Below, in pieces: positions 6,479 through 14,673 of a DNA stretch of 22,332 nt. The notes under the pieces are model-generated. The model ran no database searches. It saw only the letters and a program-made list of their open reading frames with translations, and was not told the origin of the DNA. The translations under genes and the position numbers were made by a program. The stretch lies in the NCBI GenBank assembly GCA_004558595.1, contig SFCN01000032.1, positions 1 through 22,332 of the forward strand. Direction: 5' to 3'. This DNA is from Phascolarctobacterium sp. Lineage in GTDB: Bacteria > Bacillota > Negativicutes > Acidaminococcales > Acidaminococcaceae. Every line of letters starts with the position of its first letter. Positions within the stretch are counted from its first letter, which is position 1.

Positions 6479-8044
6479 TTACGCCTTAGGTCCGGCGCTC
6501 AGAATCTCCTCGGTAATAAGGCCGTGGAATTTAGCCACATTCTTGCCGAAGAGCTCTGCCAGCTTACGCAGCTGCAGGTCGTAGGCCTCCTTATCCGCCC
6601 AGGTATTGCGAGGATTGAGAATCTCCGAGGGCACGCCCTCGCAGGCTTTGGGAATGGCCAAGCCAAACACCGGGAAGGTTTCCCATTCCACCTTATCGAG
6701 CTCCCCATCCAAGACAGCATTGACTAGGCGACGTGTATGCTGCAGACGAATGCGATGGCCTTGACCATAAGGGCCGGCGCTCCAGCCCGTATTCACTAAA
6801 TAAACGGCAGTGCCGTATTTATTAATACGCTCACCCAGCATCTTGGCATAGGTCAGGGGCGGCAAAGGCAGGAAGGGCTCACCAAAGCCGATGGAGAAGG
6901 TAGCCTGGGGCTCCACAATGCCGTCCTCGGTACCTGCTACCTTGCTGGTGTACCCGGACAAATAATGATACATAGCCTGCTCCGTGGTCAGCTTGGCCAC
7001 GGGCGGCAGCACGCCAAAGGCATCCGCAGTCAGGAAGATAATGGTTTTAGGATGGCCCGCCACGCTGGGCAGCAAAGCGTTATCGATGTAATGCAGGGGA
7101 TAAGCCGCACGGGTATTTTCCGTCAGCATAATATCATCATAATCGGGCACGCCGTTTTCGTCCAAAATAACATTTTCCAGCACCGTATTCTCGCGAATAG
7201 CGCGGAAAATCTGGGGCTCCGTGTATTCGCTCAGATGAATGCACTTGGCATAGCAACCGCCCTCAATATTAAAAATGCCGTCCTTACTCCAGCCATGCTC
7301 GTCATCCCCTACTAAAGCACGAGTCCCATCGGCGGACAGAGTGGTTTTACCGGTGCCGCTAAGGCCGAAGAACAGGGCGGAATCGCCCTTGGGGCCCACG
7401 TTAGCAGAGCAGTGCATAGAAAACACATCATGCTCCGGCAAAAGATAATTCATCACGGTGAAGATACCCTTCTTCATTTCGCCGGCATATTGACCGCCGC
7501 CGATGAGCACTACCTTCTCCGTCAGGTTTAAAATGACGAACATCTCCGAATGCACGCCATCCAGAGCTCCCTCCGCATATACATTGGGCATGCACAGCAC
7601 AGTAAAGCCCTCCGCATCCAGAGGCACCTCTTCATCGCTAATAAATAAATTCCGCACAAATAGCTGGTGCCAAGCCAGCTCGTTAACAAAGTGCACCGGC
7701 AGGCGATAGCGGGGATCCGCCCCGGCGTACACATCGGTTACATACATCTTATGGGTAGCCGCATAGTCCAGCATCTTTTGCAACAAGCGGTCAAAGGTCT
7801 CCTTGCTGCAGGCCTGATTATTATCCCAGCACAGCTTATCGTGGGTAAGCTCATCATCCACAAAAAATTTATCCTTGGGAGAACGACCGGTATGCTTGCC
7901 CGTTACAGCCCGCAGAGCGCCATTGGCAGCCAATACGCCCTCATGATTCTCCAAGGCCTCCTGCACCAGCTCTTCTCTAGACAAATCGAACACCGGCAGC
8001 TGCACCGCCGCATCAATTTCCTTGCGTAATCTTGTCAATGCCAT
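6479..8044 (-). CDS. pckA: Phosphoenolpyruvate carboxykinase (ATP)
   Basis: This 521-aa cytosolic enzyme interconverts oxaloacetate plus ATP with phosphoenolpyruvate, CO2 and ADP, for gluconeogenesis or, in CO2-fixing anaerobes, in the reverse direction. Signatures of the ATP-dependent family are TGKHTGRSPKDKF near the N-terminus, the kinase-1a P-loop GLSGTGKTTLS (Lys233), EHGWSKDGIFNIEGG, and IFLTADAFGVLPPV. Length matches the family (about 520-540). The ATG at 8044 is chosen over the in-frame GTG at 8053 because GGAG lies 8 nt upstream of the ATG, whereas it abuts the GTG. It is a single-gene transcript with its own terminator. The upstream region is long and holds palindromes and a short reading frame, which suggests regulated expression. 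Confidence 0.97.
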   Translation of the reverse strand: MALTRLRKEIDAAVQLPVFDLSREELVQEALENHEGVLAANGALRAVTGKHTGRSPKDKFFVDDELTHDKLCWDNNQACSKETFDRLLQKMLDYAATHKMYVTDVYAGADPRYRLPVHFVNELAWHQLFVRNLFISDEEVPLDAEGFTVLCMPNVYAEGALDGVHSEMFVILNLTEKVVLIGGGQYAGEMKKGIFTVMNYLLPEHDVFSMHCSANVGPKGDSALFFGLSGTGKTTLSADGTRALVGDDEHGWSKDGIFNIEGGCYAKCIHLSEYTEPQIFRAIRENTVLENVILDENGVPDYDDIMLTENTRAAYPLHYIDNALLPSVAGHPKTIIFLTADAFGVLPPVAKLTTEQAMYHYLSGYTSKVAGTEDGIVEPQATFSIGFGEPFLPLPPLTYAKMLGERINKYGTAVYLVNTGWSAGPYGQGHRIRLQHTRRLVNAVLDGELDKVEWETFPVFGLAIPKACEGVPSEILNPRNTWADKEAYDLQLRKLAELFGKNVAKFHGLITEEILSAGPKA

Positions 8045-8074
8045 ATTTATCACTCCACTCGTGTAGTTTTATCA

Positions 8075-8164
8075 CTAGCTCCGGCTTCGCCAAAATGCTC
8101 CATAGTAACGGCCCTTTTTAAGGCTCACATTATTGATCTCCCTTTGTTTATTGTATATTCTCAT
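8075..8164 (-). CDS. Possible 29-aa leader peptide upstream of pckA
   Basis: A short frame starts at an ATG (8164) preceded by AGGAG with a 4-nt gap and ends at a TAG (8075), 31 nt before the pckA ATG. The predicted peptide is basic, beginning MRIYNKQREINN and ending FWRSRS. It resembles no family I know. If the candidate promoter at 8183-8188 is right, the frame begins about 12 nt into the transcript. It may be a chance frame; the ribosome binding site is the only positive sign. Confidence 0.25.
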   Translation of the reverse strand: MRIYNKQREINNVSLKKGRYYGAFWRSRS

Positions 8165-8182
8165 TTTACTCCTATTAAATAA

Positions 8183-8230
8183 ATTATACAATGTGCATTT
8201 ATTCCGTGTAGTATACACAGCTGTGCAGCT
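8183..8230 (-). promoter_or_regulatory. pckA upstream region: -10 box and overlapping palindromes
   Basis: A perfect TATAAT (8183-8188, minus strand) lacks a recognisable -35 box. At the -35 position lies the inverted repeat GTGTA-GTA-TACAC (8206-8218). It runs into a 10-bp perfect palindrome CACAGCTGTG (8216-8225) and AGCTG-TG-CAGCT (8219-8230). A missing -35 with symmetric sites in its place fits a promoter that needs an activator. Confidence 0.45.
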
Positions 8231-8246
8231 CAAAGGTATTATTTGC

Positions 8247-8281
8247 ACAATAAAAGAGCCGCTGCCCTCAAGCAACGGCTC
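8247..8281 (-). terminator. Rho-independent terminator after vanZ-like gene
   Basis: A 10-bp stem with one G-U pair (8256-8265 with 8272-8281) and a 6-nt loop is followed on the minus strand by TTTTATTG. It ends the fhs-folD-vanZ transcript 27 nt after the last stop codon. Confidence 0.8.
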
Positions 8282-8308
8282 CTACAACAATTTTCAAATT
8301 TTACAGCG

Positions 8309-8731
8309 CTATTCGCACCACTGCACAATACGGTACCACAGCCAAGCGCACAGAGCGCCACTAAAATCCAGCAGCACATCCATCACCTTGCCATCCCTTC
8401 CGGGACTAGATAGCTGAATATACTCATCAACCACAGCGGTCACCAGGCAAAATAGCAAGATATAGCCCGTGGAAACCCGATTGCTCACGCGGAAGCTGGC
8501 AAATACCTTGCACCAAAGTAGCCCTAAGCAGGCAAATTCCAAAAAATGAGCCAGCTTGCGAATATTGTGCTCCACATTTCCCTTCAGGGAAATGTCTAGC
8601 AAATGGCTCAGCTGCAGCGCCAGCTGGGCCACAAAGCCACTAAGCTTACCAGAATCCGTGGCCGGCAGCGAGGAATTCACAAAAATCAAGCACACCAAAA
8701 CCACAGTTAAAAGCAGCCAAAAATATCTCAT
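8309..8731 (-). CDS. VanZ-like small membrane protein
   Basis: This 140-aa protein has a hydrophobic N-terminus (residues 4-20) and further helices around 65-80, 88-105 and 120-135. Two VanZ-family blocks are clear: IRKLAHFLEFACLGLL in the middle, and DEYIQLSSPGRDGKVMDV with a following Asp-rich helix. VanZ proteins are linked to low-level teicoplanin resistance in enterococci, but most family members, including chromosomal ones like this, have no known job. It starts at ATG 8731 after an AGGAAG site and lies only 11 nt after folD, so it is the last gene of the fhs-folD transcript. A functional link to folate metabolism is not implied. Confidence 0.82.
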   Translation of the reverse strand: MRYFWLLLTVVLVCLIFVNSSLPATDSGKLSGFVAQLALQLSHLLDISLKGNVEHNIRKLAHFLEFACLGLLWCKVFASFRVSNRVSTGYILLFCLVTAVVDEYIQLSSPGRDGKVMDVLLDFSGALCAWLWYRIVQWCE

Positions 8732-8742
8732 AGCTCTTCCTT

Positions 8743-9573
8743 TTACAAATTACGGGTCAAGCACTCCATAACCATCATGTTGCTCACCACGCCGATGCCA
8801 CCGGGAACGGGAGTAAAGGCGCTGGCCTTCTCGGCCACAGCCGGGTCCACATCGCCCATAAGCTTATCGCCTACGGCGTTGATGCCCACGTCCACGATGA
8901 CTACGCCCTCCTTCACCATGTCGGGCTTCACGAAGCAGGCCTTGCCCACAGCCGCCACAATCACGTCGGCTGTTTGCAGCAGCTCCGGCAAATTCTTGGT
9001 ATGGGAGTGGCACACAGTTACCGTAGCGTTCTTTTGCAGCAACAGCATAGCCACGGGCTTGCCCACTACGTTGCTACGGCCGATAACCACTACATTCTTG
9101 CCGTCCAGCTCGATGCCATAATGCTCCAAGGTAGCCATGCAAGCCCGGGGCGTGCAGGCCGCCCACTTGCTGCGACCCATGAACACATCGCCGCTGTTTT
9201 GGGGATTCAAGCAGTCCACATCCTTATTGGGAGAAACAGCCGCGCCCACAGCGTCGCCATTAATATGCTTGGGCATGGGCATCATGGGCAGAATGCCGGT
9301 CACATAACGGTTACGGTTCAGCTTCTTCACTACCCCGATAACATCTTCTTCGCTGGCTGTGCCGGGCAGCTCGATTACTTTAGCTGCGCCGCCCAAGCCT
9401 TCAATCAACTTCACTAGCCTGCCCTTGTACACATGGGAAGCAGGATCCTCTCCTACTACCACAATAGCCAGTGTCACCAAAAGGCCTCGCGCTTTAGCTG
9501 CGGCGATTTTTTCTGTTATGGCCTCGCGGTACACATCAGCAACAGGCTTACCCCTCATTATTAAAGTTTCCAT
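8743..9573 (-). CDS. folD: FolD-type methylenetetrahydrofolate dehydrogenase, divergent active site
   Basis: This 276-aa protein belongs to the FolD family, which oxidises 5,10-methylene-THF with NAD(P)+ and hydrolyses the methenyl product to 10-formyl-THF. The family frame is clear: VGEDPASHVY, NKDVDCLNP (Asp120 kept), TPRACMATLEHYGI, the Rossmann motif VVIGRSNVVGKP, and DVGIN and TPVPGGIG. Two key positions differ. Ungapped alignment to the family puts Leu53 where the catalytic Lys sits (Lys54 in E. coli) and Met97 where the Gln of the QLPLP motif sits (here PMMPMP). Both residues are tied to the cyclohydrolase step, so this protein may be dehydrogenase-only, with a separate cyclohydrolase (FchA type) elsewhere. 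The start has GAGGTG 7 nt upstream. It is 43 nt after fhs. Confidence 0.93.
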   Translation of the reverse strand: METLIMRGKPVADVYREAITEKIAAAKARGLLVTLAIVVVGEDPASHVYKGRLVKLIEGLGGAAKVIELPGTASEEDVIGVVKKLNRNRYVTGILPMMPMPKHINGDAVGAAVSPNKDVDCLNPQNSGDVFMGRSKWAACTPRACMATLEHYGIELDGKNVVVIGRSNVVGKPVAMLLLQKNATVTVCHSHTKNLPELLQTADVIVAAVGKACFVKPDMVKEGVVIVDVGINAVGDKLMGDVDPAVAEKASAFTPVPGGIGVVSNMMVMECLTRNL

Positions 9574-9616
9574 TGCAATTCACCTCAAAAACTATGATAA
9601 CAATCGACCAAAAAGC

Positions 9617-11287
9617 TTAGAACAGGCCGCTGATGACGCCCTCATCGCTAACGTCAATCTTCTCTGCAGCCGGAACCTTGGGCAGACCGGGCATGGTCAT
9701 AATATCACCGGTCAGCACTACGACAAAGCCGGCGCCTGCGGCAATGCGGCAGTTTTTAATGGTAATCTTAAAGCCGCTGGGACGACCGAGCAGAGTTTGG
9801 TCATCGGAGAAGGAGTATTGGGTCTTAGCCATGCAAACGGGCAGCTTGCCATAACCCAAAGCCTCAAATTCCTGCAGCGCCTTATCAGCCTCTTTAGTAT
9901 AATTTACCCCATCAGCGCCGTAGATTTCCTTAGCGATAGTTTCAATCTTCGCCTTCAGAGGAAGATCCAGCTCATAAATGGGCTTAAAGTCGGCCTTGCC
10001 GCTTTCAGCCAGAGCCACAACCTCCTTAGCCAGCTCGATGCCGCCCTCGCCGCCTTTGGCAAAAACGTCGGACAGGGCTACATTTACGCCGTGCTTAGCG
10101 CAGTGCTCACGCACTGCCTCCAGCTCCTCGGCGGTATCCTGAGCGAAAATATTGATAGCGACCACAGCGGGAACGCCGAACTTCTTCACGTTCTCGATAT
10201 GCTTCTCCAGATTGCACAAGCCCGCCTTCACAGCCTCCACATTGGGAGTCTTTAAGTCGGTCTTGGGTACGCCACCGTGCATTTTCAATGCGCGGACGGT
10301 GGCTACGATAACCACTGCATCGGGCTTCAAGCCTGCATAGCGGCATTTAATATCAAAGAATTTTTCTGCACCCAAATCAGCGCCGAAGCCTGCCTCGGTA
10401 ATGGTGTAATCAGCCAGCTTCATGCAGGTCTTGGTGGCCATAACGCTGTTGCAGCCATGGGCAATATTGGCGAAGGGACCGCCGTGAATAATGGCCGGCA
10501 CATTCTCCAGAGTCTGCACCAGATTGGGCTTAATAGCATCCTTCAAGAGAGCCGCCATAGCGCCGTGAGCCTTGATTTGGCCGGCGGTAACAGGGTTACC
10601 GCTGTAGTCATAGGCTACGATAATCTTGCTCAGACGCTCCTTCAAATCGTGCAGGCTATTAGCCAAGCACAAAATAGCCATAACCTCGGAGGCTACCGTA
10701 ATATCAAAGCCATCCTGACGGGGCACGCCATGAGCCTTGCCGCCCAAGCCCACAACGATGTTGCGCAGCTCGCGGTCGTTCATATCAACTACGCGCTTCC
10801 ATACGATGCGGCGTGGGTCGATATTCAGAGCATTGCCCTGTTGGATATGGTTGTCCAGCATGGCGGAGAGCAGCATGTGAGCACTAGTAATAGCATGGAA
10901 GTCGCCGGTGAAATGCAGGTTGATATCCTCCATAGGTACTACTTGGGAATAGCCGCCGCCGGCAGCGCCACCCTTAATGCCCATGCAGGGGCCCAGGGAG
11001 GGCTCGCGCAGAGCTACGATAACCTTCTTCCCGATTTTGTGCAAGCCTTGAGCCAAGCCAACAGTGGTAGTGGACTTGCCTTCACCGGCAGGGGTCGGGG
11101 TAATGGCGGTAACCAGCACCAGCTTACCAGGCTTCTCGCCCTCCATACGGCGAATTAAGTCCATGGACAGCTTCGCCTTATAGCGACCATATAATTCAAT
11201 ATCGTCCTCGCTGATGCCCAGCTTAGCAGCCACATCAGTGATTTTTTGCATTTTCGCTTGTTGAGCGATTTCAATATCGGATAACAT
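9617..11287 (-). CDS. fhs: Formate-tetrahydrofolate ligase
   Basis: This 556-aa cytosolic enzyme joins formate and tetrahydrofolate using ATP, giving 10-formyl-THF for purine synthesis and formyl-Met tRNA, or for one-carbon assimilation. The nucleotide loop TPAGEGKSTTTVGL carries Lys71. The family blocks LREPSLGPCMGIKGGAAGGG, HFTGDFHAITSAHMLLSAM, FGADLGAEKFFDIKCR and GDIMTMPGLPKVPAA are intact, and the length is standard. ATG 11287 has GGAGG 6 nt upstream. It heads the transcript fhs-folD-vanZ, which places formate activation and methylene-THF oxidation together. No tetrahydrofolate riboswitch could be recognised in the leader. Confidence 0.97.
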   Translation of the reverse strand: MLSDIEIAQQAKMQKITDVAAKLGISEDDIELYGRYKAKLSMDLIRRMEGEKPGKLVLVTAITPTPAGEGKSTTTVGLAQGLHKIGKKVIVALREPSLGPCMGIKGGAAGGGYSQVVPMEDINLHFTGDFHAITSAHMLLSAMLDNHIQQGNALNIDPRRIVWKRVVDMNDRELRNIVVGLGGKAHGVPRQDGFDITVASEVMAILCLANSLHDLKERLSKIIVAYDYSGNPVTAGQIKAHGAMAALLKDAIKPNLVQTLENVPAIIHGGPFANIAHGCNSVMATKTCMKLADYTITEAGFGADLGAEKFFDIKCRYAGLKPDAVVIVATVRALKMHGGVPKTDLKTPNVEAVKAGLCNLEKHIENVKKFGVPAVVAINIFAQDTAEELEAVREHCAKHGVNVALSDVFAKGGEGGIELAKEVVALAESGKADFKPIYELDLPLKAKIETIAKEIYGADGVNYTKEADKALQEFEALGYGKLPVCMAKTQYSFSDDQTLLGRPSGFKITIKNCRIAAGAGFVVVLTGDIMTMPGLPKVPAAEKIDVSDEGVISGLF

Positions 11288-11434
11288 AAGCTACCTCCTC
11301 AAAATAGTTCGTAAATCCATATAAACAACAAAAGAATATCTTATAAACTTCTGCCTCTAGCCCATTTTTTCCTGCTACCCAGCGAAATTATTCTGTATAC
11401 TTGTTGAGCCGTCCCGCCTTTAAGCAAGTCTCGC
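11288..11434. other. Intergenic region between ftsI and fhs
   Basis: This 147-nt spacer separates two minus-strand transcription units. I see no convincing terminator hairpin for ftsI and no promoter with both boxes for fhs. Read-through from ftsI into fhs is therefore possible. Confidence 0.35.
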
Positions 11435-13459
11435 CTACTTAAACCAAACCTCCACCGTGGTCCCCTCGGCCACCTCCGCGCCCGGCGCCGGCCGCTGCTG
11501 GTAGGCGATGCCGCTGCCATAGGGCTTCAGCCGCAAATGCCCCTGCTGCAGGAGCTCCGCCGTGTAACGCATGTCAATGCCCTTAAAGTCAGGCAGCTTG
11601 ATTTTCCCGTTGGGCAAAAGCAGCACCTGGGGCATTTGCTTAGCCTTGTTCTTAGCCTTAGCGTCATTCATCATCTCGAAGGAGGGCAATCCCTCCCGAT
11701 TGGTAGGCTGAATGCCCTTGGCTACAAGAATCTGCTGCAGGGTATCGCGGAAAATAGGAGCGCTAACCTGGGAGCCATAGAAGGCTCCCTGAGGTCGATC
11801 CAGCATAACCAGCATGGCGTACTTAGGCTTATCCGCCGGTACAAAGCCTACGAAGGAAGCAATGTATTGCCCTGCCGCATAGCCACCGCCTTCAGCCAGC
11901 TTTTCCGCTGTACCGGTCTTGCCGGCAATGCGATAGCCCTTAATGGCTGCGGTTTTACCGCCGCCCTCGCTAACCACCTTTTCCATCATGGCGCGCATTT
12001 GCGAGGCCACCTCAGGGGTAATCACATTACGCACCACCTGCTTTTTGCCTTCCCTTATAATGCTGCCATCGGGAGCCACGATTTTTTTAATAATATAGGG
12101 CTGTAGCAGCTCGCCCCCGTTAGCGATGGCGCAAATGGCCCGCAGCACCTGAATGGGCGTTACCGCGATACCCTGACCAATAGCCATGGTGGCCACATCA
12201 GGCTCATACATCATCTTGGGGTCGTACAAAATGCCACATTCCTCGCCCGGTAATTCAATGCCCGTAGGCGAGCCAAAGCCAAATTTCTTCGCATAGCTAA
12301 TGAGCCTATCCGCGCCTAGGCTCATGCCCAGCTGCACCATGCCCGTGTTAATAGAAAACTTAATAATGGTGGAGAAAGGCACATAGCCAAGGCCCTCCCC
12401 GTCCCAGTTATGAATAACGCGGTCCGCAATACGAATGCTGCCATTGTCGTTAAAAATCGTATCCGGGGAAATAATCCCCTCGGTCAGGCCCATACAGCCC
12501 ACAAGGGGCTTAAAAACAGAGCCCGGCTCATAAATCATGGACACTGCCTTATTATTCCAGGATTCCTGGCTGTATTTATAAAAGCTGTTAGGATCAAAGG
12601 TAGGCCTTGAGGCCATGCCCAAAATCTCACCCGTATAGGGATCCATAATGATGGCCGCCGCGCCCTTGGCCTGGGTTCTGGCGATGGCATCGTCCATGGC
12701 ATCCTCCAGCACATATTGCATCTTGCTGTCCAAGGTCAGATAAACCGTGGGCAGCTGCTCCTGCTGCTTTTGCATGTCCTGGGGATCATCGCTTAAAAGA
12801 CTGCCCAAAATCTGCTGTCCTGCCGCGTCCACCATCAGGGAATACTTCGTATCCTTACCCTTTAAAACATCATTGAGCTGGTACTCAATGCCGCTCAAGC
12901 CCACATCGTCGGTACCTATAAAGCCTAAGATTTGGGCAGCGGTACGTTTTTTCGTATAATAACGCTTACTTTCCTCTAAGAAGTGCAGTCCCGGCAGCTT
13001 ATTTTCCTTGATAATCTTGCGCACCTGCTCCTCATCCTTGGGGTCCATGGTACGCTTCAGCCATACGAAGCGTCCACCCCCGGTGAAGATGCCGTACAGG
13101 CGCTCCTTATCCACGTGCAGCACAGGGGCCAACAGATCTGCCGCAAGGCGGCGTACATTCCTTTGGCTCTGAGCCTTATTGCCCACGGAATCGTCGCTCA
13201 TCCCCTCCGGATCCACATACAAGGAGCCCGTCATAATGCTCACCGCCAGCTCCTCACCGTCCCTGTCCACAATGCTCCCACGGGGATGCTTCTGGGTCAA
13301 ATCAGCCGTCAGCTGGTTTTCGCTTTGCTTACGCAGCTCGCCTGCACGCACAATCTGCAGCCATCCCAGACGGATAATAACTCCGAGGAAAACCGCCAGC
13401 AGCAAAAAGCACACCCAGCCAAAACGGATCCGACCATCATTTAATGTAAACCTTTTCAT
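11435..13459 (-). CDS. ftsI: Class B penicillin-binding protein with PASTA domain (FtsI/SpoVD type)
   Basis: This is a 674-aa septal or spore-cortex D,D-transpeptidase that cross-links peptidoglycan. It has a short cytoplasmic tail, one membrane helix (about 14-33), a PBP dimerisation domain (about 50-240), and a transpeptidase domain. That domain has the acyl-enzyme Ser314 in GSVFK (Lys317), the SxN triad Ser369-Ile-Asn371 and the KTG box Lys514-Thr-Gly516. One PASTA domain closes the protein (about 620-674), as in SpoVD and other Gram-positive-lineage FtsI proteins. The ATG at 13459 overlaps the ftsW stop (ATGA) and has AGGTGG 5 nt upstream; the in-frame GTG at 13468 lacks a usable site. 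It pairs with the SEDS protein just before it. Division versus sporulation use cannot be told from sequence. Confidence 0.93.
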   Translation of the reverse strand: MKRFTLNDGRIRFGWVCFLLLAVFLGVIIRLGWLQIVRAGELRKQSENQLTADLTQKHPRGSIVDRDGEELAVSIMTGSLYVDPEGMSDDSVGNKAQSQRNVRRLAADLLAPVLHVDKERLYGIFTGGGRFVWLKRTMDPKDEEQVRKIIKENKLPGLHFLEESKRYYTKKRTAAQILGFIGTDDVGLSGIEYQLNDVLKGKDTKYSLMVDAAGQQILGSLLSDDPQDMQKQQEQLPTVYLTLDSKMQYVLEDAMDDAIARTQAKGAAAIIMDPYTGEILGMASRPTFDPNSFYKYSQESWNNKAVSMIYEPGSVFKPLVGCMGLTEGIISPDTIFNDNGSIRIADRVIHNWDGEGLGYVPFSTIIKFSINTGMVQLGMSLGADRLISYAKKFGFGSPTGIELPGEECGILYDPKMMYEPDVATMAIGQGIAVTPIQVLRAICAIANGGELLQPYIIKKIVAPDGSIIREGKKQVVRNVITPEVASQMRAMMEKVVSEGGGKTAAIKGYRIAGKTGTAEKLAEGGGYAAGQYIASFVGFVPADKPKYAMLVMLDRPQGAFYGSQVSAPIFRDTLQQILVAKGIQPTNREGLPSFEMMNDAKAKNKAKQMPQVLLLPNGKIKLPDFKGIDMRYTAELLQQGHLRLKPYGSGIAYQQRPAPGAEVAEGTTVEVWFK

Positions 13460-14658
13460 GAGCGCCACCTCTCATTACGCACCATGCGCAAATTATCACG
13501 CCGCGCTTCCGGTGGTAGGGCTTCATGCTCAGCCTCCTTGACCTCTTCGTCGTAGACGCTCAGCAAGAGGCCGATGGCCGCCATGGACAGGAACATAGAG
13601 CTACCGCCATAGCTGATAAAGATCAGAGGCACGCCGATAACCGGCAAAATGCCGCACACCATGGCCATATTGGCCACGGCCTGACCGATAATCAGGAAGG
13701 TCACTCCTCCCGCCAGCAAAAAGCCCCGTCTATCCCTGGCGTTAATAGTAATCGTGCAAAAGGCGAAGCCCAAAAGTCCGAAGAGCAAAAGTAAAATCAT
13801 AGCCCCGATAAAGCCATTTTCTTGACAGAAAATGGCGAAGGCAAAGTCCGTGTGCGCCTCGGGCAAATAGAAAAATTTTCCTGCTCCGTGACCCCATTGG
13901 GTGCCTGTCAGTCCCCCGCTGCCAATGGCCAAAAGGGACTGCACCATCTGGTAGCCCTTACCCCTGGGGTCCAGCCAAGGGTCGAACCACACCTGCACAC
14001 GCTCCAAGCGGTAGCTGGAGGACAGGGTAGCCCCCACCGCCACAAGCAGACCGATGCTTAAAATCGCCACCAGCTGCCCCTTGGGCAGCCCGGCGATAAT
14101 ATACATGCCCAGCACCAGCGCTACAATAATGGCCGCCGTGCCTAGGTCGGGCTGCTTATAAACCAACACGCCATAAATAAAGGTAGCAAGCTGCACATAG
14201 CGATGGTCGCCGGAAGCAAAAAAGCTCACCGGCTCCCCCCGGCGCAGCATGCCACCCAAATACTTGGCTGCCAGCATAATCACCGACAGCTTGGCGAACT
14301 CCGAGGGCTGCAGGGAAATAGGTCCTAGATAAATCCAGCGGGAAGCGCCCTTAGTAGCGATACCCACCGCATCCACATACACCAGCATGACGAGGACGAC
14401 AGCAAAAAAAGCCCACAGTGGCTTACGGTTAAGCCAAGCCTTGTAGCCCACGGCGCGCACAACGGCCATAGCGCCAAAGCCCACCAACGCAAAAATAAAA
14501 TAACGCTTTAAAAAATAAACACCACTGCCGGTCATATCCCGCGCCGTCACGAAGCTGGCGCTGAACACATTAGTTCCACCAATGAATAAAAGCAGCACCA
14601 TCACCATATAAATAAGCTGGCAGGGATTCTTCCAAAATTTCAAAAAGGTGTTCTTCAT
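13456..14658 (-). CDS. ftsW: SEDS glycosyltransferase, FtsW/SpoVE type
   Basis: This 400-aa protein has about ten membrane helices and belongs to the SEDS family of lipid II polymerases. Typical signatures are QPDLGTAAII in the middle (with the Asp of the family), GGLTGTQWGHGAGKFFYLPEAHTDFAF-type loop residues around 235-265, and the C-terminal GVPLIFISYGGSSM. It polymerises glycan strands, and its partner transpeptidase is the PBP encoded next, with which it overlaps by 4 nt. The FtsW/SpoVE branch is preferred over RodA because the partner carries a PASTA domain. The start ATG at 14658 has only a weak AGG site 3 nt upstream, so translation may depend on the preceding trmB frame, 15 nt away. 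Confidence 0.9.
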   Translation of the reverse strand: MKNTFLKFWKNPCQLIYMVMVLLLFIGGTNVFSASFVTARDMTGSGVYFLKRYFIFALVGFGAMAVVRAVGYKAWLNRKPLWAFFAVVLVMLVYVDAVGIATKGASRWIYLGPISLQPSEFAKLSVIMLAAKYLGGMLRRGEPVSFFASGDHRYVQLATFIYGVLVYKQPDLGTAAIIVALVLGMYIIAGLPKGQLVAILSIGLLVAVGATLSSSYRLERVQVWFDPWLDPRGKGYQMVQSLLAIGSGGLTGTQWGHGAGKFFYLPEAHTDFAFAIFCQENGFIGAMILLLLFGLLGFAFCTITINARDRRGFLLAGGVTFLIIGQAVANMAMVCGILPVIGVPLIFISYGGSSMFLSMAAIGLLLSVYDEEVKEAEHEALPPEARRDNLRMVRNERWRS

Positions 14659-14673
14659 AAGCCTGAACCCGAA

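Noticed and set aside
9359..11158. Two long plus-strand open frames opposite folD and fhs
   Set aside because: Both lie fully antisense to well-conserved enzymes and have no domain or ribosome binding site.
11288..11434. Tetrahydrofolate riboswitch or T-box before fhs
   Set aside because: None of the conserved sequence blocks could be found in the 147-nt spacer.
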